Shown: positions 59,176 through 64,000 of the stretch, in pieces
Numbering within the stretch: the stretch's first letter is position 1
Layout of the letters: the number at the start of each line of letters is the position of its first letter
Assembly (NCBI GenBank): GCA_001797675.1
Contig: MGQB01000036.1
Span: 1 to 64,000, forward strand
DNA from: Deltaproteobacteria bacterium RBG_13_43_22
Lineage (GTDB): Bacteria; Desulfobacterota; RBG-13-43-22
Direction of reading: 5' to 3'
DNA: 64,000 nt
Made by a program: the position numbers and the translations under genes
Notes under the pieces: generated by a model
Told to the model about the DNA's origin: nothing
Seen by the model: only the letters and a program-made list of their open reading frames with translations
Database searches by the model: none

Positions 59176-59634
59176 ATGGCAACAGAAATGACCATACAGG
59201 AAGTTAAGGAACTATTAGGAAAAGAAGTCTCATTAGGAAACTGGTTTGAAGTGACCCAGGATCGGATCAATCAGTTTGCGGATTGCACCGGTGATCATCA
59301 GTGGATACACGTGGATCTGGAAAAGGCGGCCAAGGGACCTTTTGGAAAGCCGATTGCCCACGGGTTTTTGACATTGTCTCTCCTCCCGTCCCTGCAGTCG
59401 GGTACCCGTTTCTCGGTGAAAGGCGCGAGAATGGGAATCAATTACGGACTCAACAAAGTAAGGTTTTTAAGCCCTGTCCCCGTAGGATCACGGATCAGAG
59501 TCCGAGGGATCCTGTCCGGTGTTGAGGAAAAAGAGGGGGGAAGAATTTTGCTGACCACCACCCAAACCATTGAAATAGAAGGAAGTGAAAAACCGGCCTG
59601 TGTCGCCGAAACCCTCAGTCTTATTTATGTCTGA
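59176..59634 (+). CDS. MaoC-like (R)-specific enoyl-CoA hydratase
   Basis: 152 aa; DRINQFADCTGDHQWIHVDLEKAAKGPFGKPIAHGFLTLSLLPSL. Confidence 0.92.
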   Translation: MATEMTIQEVKELLGKEVSLGNWFEVTQDRINQFADCTGDHQWIHVDLEKAAKGPFGKPIAHGFLTLSLLPSLQSGTRFSVKGARMGINYGLNKVRFLSPVPVGSRIRVRGILSGVEEKEGGRILLTTTQTIEIEGSEKPACVAETLSLIYV

Positions 59635-59918
59635 TTGTTTAACAGGGTAAATGTTCAGCGTTAAATCCTTCAAGACGGAATCCTGCCAAACTATTTTCGG
59701 CCTAATTTAGATTTTGAAATTATCCGGGGGGAAAAATTACCAGAGGGACTTGGAGGACTCGGAGAAATGCTATTTTTTGGTAGTCGCCCCCTTCCTTTCC
59801 CCTTATTGCTTTCTATTTTTATACCCAGCCTGCCAAAGTCCCTTTTTCACCAGAAGACCCCCTCTGTCCCATTGCCTTTGGCCCTATTTTTCTCCTTGAT
59901 TCTGTCTTTTCCTTTTTT

Positions 59919-59996
59919 TATACTCTTCCCATCAGAAAGCAAATTCTTATCAAATTCTTTTTTTATACTCTTTTCATCAAAAAGGAAGTCCTTTTC
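59919..59996 (-). repeat. repeat family D, two tandem copies (period 45 bp)
   Basis: TATACTCTTCCCATCAGAAAGCAAATTCTTATC (59919) and TATACTCTTTTCATCAAAAAGGAAGTCCTTTTC (59964). Confidence 0.65.
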
Positions 59997-60005
59997 AAAA
60001 AGCCT

Positions 60006-61154
60006 CTAAATTCGGGGCTGAATGTGTTGGAAATAGATCCGTCTCAAGGAGGTCCATATCCCGGGATTTCTTTGTACTCCGAGAATGCAATGGGGACACA
60101 TGGCAAGCTTTCCGCCATTTTGTTGTTCTCTGAAGGTTTGGTGCTTGCCCTTGTTCCAAATCTCTCCCAGGGTGTTGCTCACGAGGTTGCCCATCATATA
60201 ATTATTGATAAACGGACAGGCCACGATATTGCCATAGGGATCGATGGTAACTTCATTTCTCTCAACGTAACACTTGCCATGGGGGATCGTGCCTTCATAG
60301 AGATGCCGTTCGGACAAAATATCTATATTCACAGTACCAATTTTGATCGGTTCTTTCTGATACCTTTCTTTTATTTTCCTCAAATTTTCTTTTAAGAGAT
60401 GGGCGCCCTGTCGATCGACTAGGACTGTTTCCTCCTGTTTGACAATATAGGGAGAAGGCCTTATTCCGTTAATCATGGAACAATCGATAGTTGCCGGCGA
60501 AAATTCTCCGGCGTACTCAAAATATATTTCGTCAAATCCATTTGAACAGGCATACGCAACGATTTTATCGAGGATGTTGACATTAAATTTTGAGACCGTT
60601 GTATTGCAGATCAACCGGGGAATCTTTGCATTGTTCCGAAGTCTGATCAACATGGATATCGAATCCTCAACCCTTTGTGATGCCCCTATTTGTCCGCGGA
60701 TCAGGTCTTGATATTCTCCCACGCCATCAGTGGAAATATACAAATAATCGACAGTGGAGACAATGGCCTGGGCGATTTCTTCATCAAGGCCGATTTGGTT
60801 CGTGGGTAGATGAATAATGAAATTTTTTGCATGTAGATACTGTAATACGGAGATGAGCAGGTCTTTCCGAAGCAAAACATTCCCACCGAATATCTCTGCT
60901 ATTCTAACTTCCTCAGCCTCTAGCTTGTCGATAATGAGTTTCCATTCATGGATACCAATTTCTTTCCTTATTTCTTCCGCCGCAGGTCGTTTCCATGCTG
61001 TACACGTTTTGCAATGAGAATTGCAGCGGTAGGTGAGAAAGAGCGTGGCGATATAAGGTTTTCCCTGATAAAAGCGGATTTCGCGCTGTGCAAGGTCTCT
61101 TACCTCATAAAAGATCGTTTGCAATCCTTTGATCATTTTATCGAATAAAGCCAT
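60006..61154 (-). CDS. radical SAM/SPASM-domain protein
   Basis: Likely start 61154 (MALFDKMIKGLQ; ORF open to 61319); LTYRCNSHCKTCTAWKRP (CxxxCxxC), CYVERNEVTIDPYGNIVACPFINNYMMGNL...CPHC. Confidence 0.88.
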   Translation of the reverse strand: MALFDKMIKGLQTIFYEVRDLAQREIRFYQGKPYIATLFLTYRCNSHCKTCTAWKRPAAEEIRKEIGIHEWKLIIDKLEAEEVRIAEIFGGNVLLRKDLLISVLQYLHAKNFIIHLPTNQIGLDEEIAQAIVSTVDYLYISTDGVGEYQDLIRGQIGASQRVEDSISMLIRLRNNAKIPRLICNTTVSKFNVNILDKIVAYACSNGFDEIYFEYAGEFSPATIDCSMINGIRPSPYIVKQEETVLVDRQGAHLLKENLRKIKERYQKEPIKIGTVNIDILSERHLYEGTIPHGKCYVERNEVTIDPYGNIVACPFINNYMMGNLVSNTLGEIWNKGKHQTFREQQNGGKLAMCPHCILGVQRNPGIWTSLRRIYFQHIQPRI

Positions 61155-61354
61155 ATGTAGTCTTGTTTCCTTTATGCCATTACGAATGCCTTGCCACTTC
61201 AGTCGGATATTGTAATAGCCGAGATGCCGTAGATCCGAGGCCGCAAAGGTGAAGTCCCGCCGTCGGCGGGATTTCGTTATTGCGGCGTCTATAGTAACGC
61301 CTCCCGCAGACTTCGTCAAAAAGAAAATGTGGATGGCTTCATTCCCTATGGCCT

Positions 61355-61387
61355 TATACTCTTTCCATCAAAAACAAATTCTCTATC
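61355..61387 (-). repeat. repeat family D, single copy
   Basis: TATACTCTTTCCATCAAAAACAAATTCTCTATC. Confidence 0.6.
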
Positions 61388-61412
61388 AATCTATCCATAC
61401 CATTCAATTCGA

Positions 61413-63707
61413 TCAATTACCGTCTGATCTCTTTACCCCTCTTCCTGACTTTTCTATCAATTCACGATAGCGATCAATGAATTTTCGGGCTTCCGGATGA
61501 TTCCATAATTCCTCTACCGAATATTGCATTTTTCGGGACCAGTTAGGGTAGGCGGTAACGGTTCCCGGAAGATTGAGCTGCTCTTTTCCCAGGAAAAGAT
61601 CTTCCTGACTTAAAGCCACCAATTTGGCCTTGGTGGAAACCAAAAAAGATAACACGGCCCGGTGAAGTTCTTCTGTCAAGACCGGTTCTCCCTGGGCCTG
61701 AAGGGAGCAGGCCTCTTCCTCGGAAAGAAATCCTAATTGGTGAAGGCGGTCTATCATCCGGCGTTTGTCTTTTATCCGATCGGCCAGGGCTTGATGAAAT
61801 GGTTCCTCTTCAGGAAAGAGCCCCAGTTCTTTTCGGAGAATAAGATCGTCCATCCCCCAGAAGCCGGCCAGCGTGGGCAAATCATGGGTACTCACCGAGG
61901 CTAAAGCCCAGTCCGGATAGATTTCAGGGGACTTTAAAATTCCCGATTCATCTTTTTCAAAATAAAACAAGCGGTAAGAAAAGATACCATATCGATGCAG
62001 AATCTCACTCAATTGGTTCGGCAGGGTTCCAAGGTCTTCGCCGATAATCAATGTTTTGTTTCGAACACTTTCCAAGGCCAGAATTTTAAGATAATCCTCA
62101 AGACAATATCTAACATAGGCCCCCTCTTGGGGATCCCGGCCTTCCAATATCCAAAACAGTCTGAAAAATTTCATAATATGATCGATCCGCAGCGCCCCTC
62201 CCGGGCGGCTGTTTTTCCTGATCTCCAAAGCAAAGAGCTCATAGCCGTCCTGACGATATTTTTCTTCGTTTGGAGGGAAGAAGCCCCAATCTTGCCCCTT
62301 GGGTGAAAAATCATCCGGCGGAGCCCCAACTCTGACGCCGGGAATGGTGAAACCCCGGTAGGCCCAGGAATCCGCTCCCCAGGGATCAATACCGAGGGCC
62401 AAGTCATGATAGAGACCGATCCCTGAACCTGATTGGAGGGCCATTTCCTGCACCTCTGAAAGCTGTGCTTCCACCTGCCATTGAAGATATTTATGAAACA
62501 AGACCTCCTGCCAATGGTTTTCTTGAAAAATCTTCACTTCCCGTGAATAAGGGTCTTGAAAACGGTGCGGCCACTGCTCCCAAGTTTGAAATTCCGGGTT
62601 TGTTCTCTCAAAATGAGCCGTCAGGGCGCAATAGACCGCATAGTGATCCAATAACTTGCCTTCATTATTAATATAAGCTTGAAAATTTTTCTGACGTTCG
62701 CTCTTTTGCCCGGCCGCCTTCCAATGGCGCACTAAAAAGGTTTCAAAAATATTTTCCAATACCTTTCTCTTCAGGGTATCCACTTTTTCAAACTGAACTT
62801 TTTCGCAATCCCTCAGTTCGGCCAGTAACTCTTGAGTCGCCGGGGCCATCATAATTTTCCACGCTTTTGGGGAATAGTTGTATTCTTCTATTTCGGGAAT
62901 ATTCAGATAGATGGGATTCCGATACAAACGGCTTGAGGGATAATACGGGCTGATATTATAGGGTTCGTGGTTAGAAAGGGCATGTAAGGGAAGGAGACCG
63001 ATAACCTCGACTTGTAGAACATCGATGGCCCAGCGCACCAATTCCCTCAGGTCTCCGAAATCCCCTACTCCCCAATTATTCTTGGAACGAAGACCGGCCA
63101 GGGAAATCATCAGCCCGGCCCTTTTGCCAATGCCTCGGAGGACCAGGGGAAGATAAGTCTGCCCGGGACAGACGATCACTTTAACCGTCTGAACAAAGCG
63201 GTAATTGGTTTGCTTTAAAGTTAAAAAAATTTGATGATAGCCTAAAGGTAATCCTTCGGGAAAAGGCAGACTGCCTCTAAGATAGACGCGCCCATTGATC
63301 GTTTTGGCTCCTTTAAACAGGAGCTGTTTTTGAGAAAAAAAGTGATTGGACCCATTTCCGGATTCTTCTTTGATGTTGATTCGGACCTGGATATCCGGAG
63401 GCAGACGGTCAGTTTCCTTATCATGATTGGCCGGGATTTGAAAGGTCAGTTCTTTCGGCAAGGCATCCCCGGAGACGATCAGGATGGGCTCGGTAACCGG
63501 TCTCCAGTCTCGGTTTTCCTCTGCTTGGACCTCTTTTTTCAGTTCCCCCAAACTTCCCAAACGACATCCCATAGCTGAAAGGATTTTAATCTGGGTCTCT
63601 TGAAAATTGGAATGCAGATGCCCCCAGACATCCCAATATTCCGGCTCAATCCCTTTCAGGGCAGCCAGTCGGCTAAGCCATTTTTGATATTCTTCACGAT
63701 CACTCAT
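61413..63707 (-). CDS. malQ: 4-alpha-glucanotransferase (GH77 amylomaltase)
   Basis: 764 aa; GLRSKNNWGVGDFGDLRELV, NISPYYPSSRLYRNPIYLNI, ALRIDHIMKFFRLFWI, IIGEDLGTLP, STHDLPTLAGFW. Confidence 0.93.
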   Translation of the reverse strand: MSDREEYQKWLSRLAALKGIEPEYWDVWGHLHSNFQETQIKILSAMGCRLGSLGELKKEVQAEENRDWRPVTEPILIVSGDALPKELTFQIPANHDKETDRLPPDIQVRINIKEESGNGSNHFFSQKQLLFKGAKTINGRVYLRGSLPFPEGLPLGYHQIFLTLKQTNYRFVQTVKVIVCPGQTYLPLVLRGIGKRAGLMISLAGLRSKNNWGVGDFGDLRELVRWAIDVLQVEVIGLLPLHALSNHEPYNISPYYPSSRLYRNPIYLNIPEIEEYNYSPKAWKIMMAPATQELLAELRDCEKVQFEKVDTLKRKVLENIFETFLVRHWKAAGQKSERQKNFQAYINNEGKLLDHYAVYCALTAHFERTNPEFQTWEQWPHRFQDPYSREVKIFQENHWQEVLFHKYLQWQVEAQLSEVQEMALQSGSGIGLYHDLALGIDPWGADSWAYRGFTIPGVRVGAPPDDFSPKGQDWGFFPPNEEKYRQDGYELFALEIRKNSRPGGALRIDHIMKFFRLFWILEGRDPQEGAYVRYCLEDYLKILALESVRNKTLIIGEDLGTLPNQLSEILHRYGIFSYRLFYFEKDESGILKSPEIYPDWALASVSTHDLPTLAGFWGMDDLILRKELGLFPEEEPFHQALADRIKDKRRMIDRLHQLGFLSEEEACSLQAQGEPVLTEELHRAVLSFLVSTKAKLVALSQEDLFLGKEQLNLPGTVTAYPNWSRKMQYSVEELWNHPEARKFIDRYRELIEKSGRGVKRSDGN

Positions 63708-63713
63708 TGAAAA

Positions 63714-63870
63714 TGAACAGCGAACGTATTCCCCGTCACGTCCATGGCGTGACTGCGTAAGCAGTAGGTCCCGTATTCATCGGGATTGGCGAGCGAACTT
63801 CAAAAATACCCATTTACCTTGCCTAGGATCCCGCCCTGCAGGACTGCACCTTGTTGCAGGGAGTTTCAGT
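63714..63870 (-). repeat. REP-like repeat family A, copy 4 (variant, inverted)
   Basis: Reverse complement CTGAAACTCCCTGCAACAAGGTGCAG...GAAGTTCGCTCGCCAATCCCGATGAATACGGGA...GGGGAATACGTTCGCTGTTCA. Confidence 0.7.
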
Positions 63871-64000
63871 TCGGATTATTTTCCCGTCATCACTTATTCG
63901 GACATTGAATGGATGACCGTTTTTTTGGGTAAGGCTTTTGAGCAACAGGATCCCTTCTTTATAACTATCCGGTTCAGGGATTCCCCCGTTGATTAACTTG

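Noticed and set aside
59919-59996. CRISPR-like array
   Set aside because: Only two repeat units per site, imperfect repeats and very short spacers; no cas genes in the window.
1-64000. tRNA or rRNA genes
   Set aside because: No cloverleaf-like or rRNA core sequence was recognised by eye; a tRNAscan-SE run would be needed to be certain.

Overview
This 64 kb chromosomal window looks like an anaerobic Desulfobacterota/'deltaproteobacterial' genome; the taxon is inferred from gene content only. It carries about 40 credible genes. Main blocks: (1) a glycyl-radical enzyme (GRE) and a crotonase, separated by a 12-kb minus-strand block from the GRE-activating enzyme and a second crotonase. (2) Inside that block, a minus-strand cluster: PAS kinase, HTH-REC regulator, divergent MetF paralog, formate-dehydrogenase-like protein, NuoE, NuoF-GltD fusion, MetV and MetF. 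The formate-dehydrogenase-like subunit has Thr-Gly where the catalytic Sec/Cys-His should be, so the cluster may encode an undescribed NAD(P)H/ferredoxin-linked methylene-THF reductase complex. It is bounded by near-identical 114-bp inverted repeats. (3) A small-molecule and acyl-CoA block with a rubrerythrin-thioesterase fusion, a sirtuin and a gutted crotonase. (4) hisS and aspS. (5) A methylmalonyl-CoA block with an HMGL-like enzyme carrying a C-terminal Cache-like sensor domain. (6) An orphan flagellin with a sigma28-like promoter. (7) An archaic (SCPU) chaperone-usher fimbria locus with a duplicated pilin and leader. (8) Tandem hybrid PAS kinases, HDOD and EttA. (9) An acyl-CoA ligase, MaoC hydratase, SPASM radical-SAM protein and MalQ. 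Intergenic spaces hold several unannotated repeat families: REP-like hairpins, 7-bp-periodic palindromes, a MITE-like element with 26-bp terminal inverted repeats, and a ~33-bp paired motif. A truncated RAYT-type transposase lies at the left edge. All product calls come from reading motifs by eye; no database search was run.
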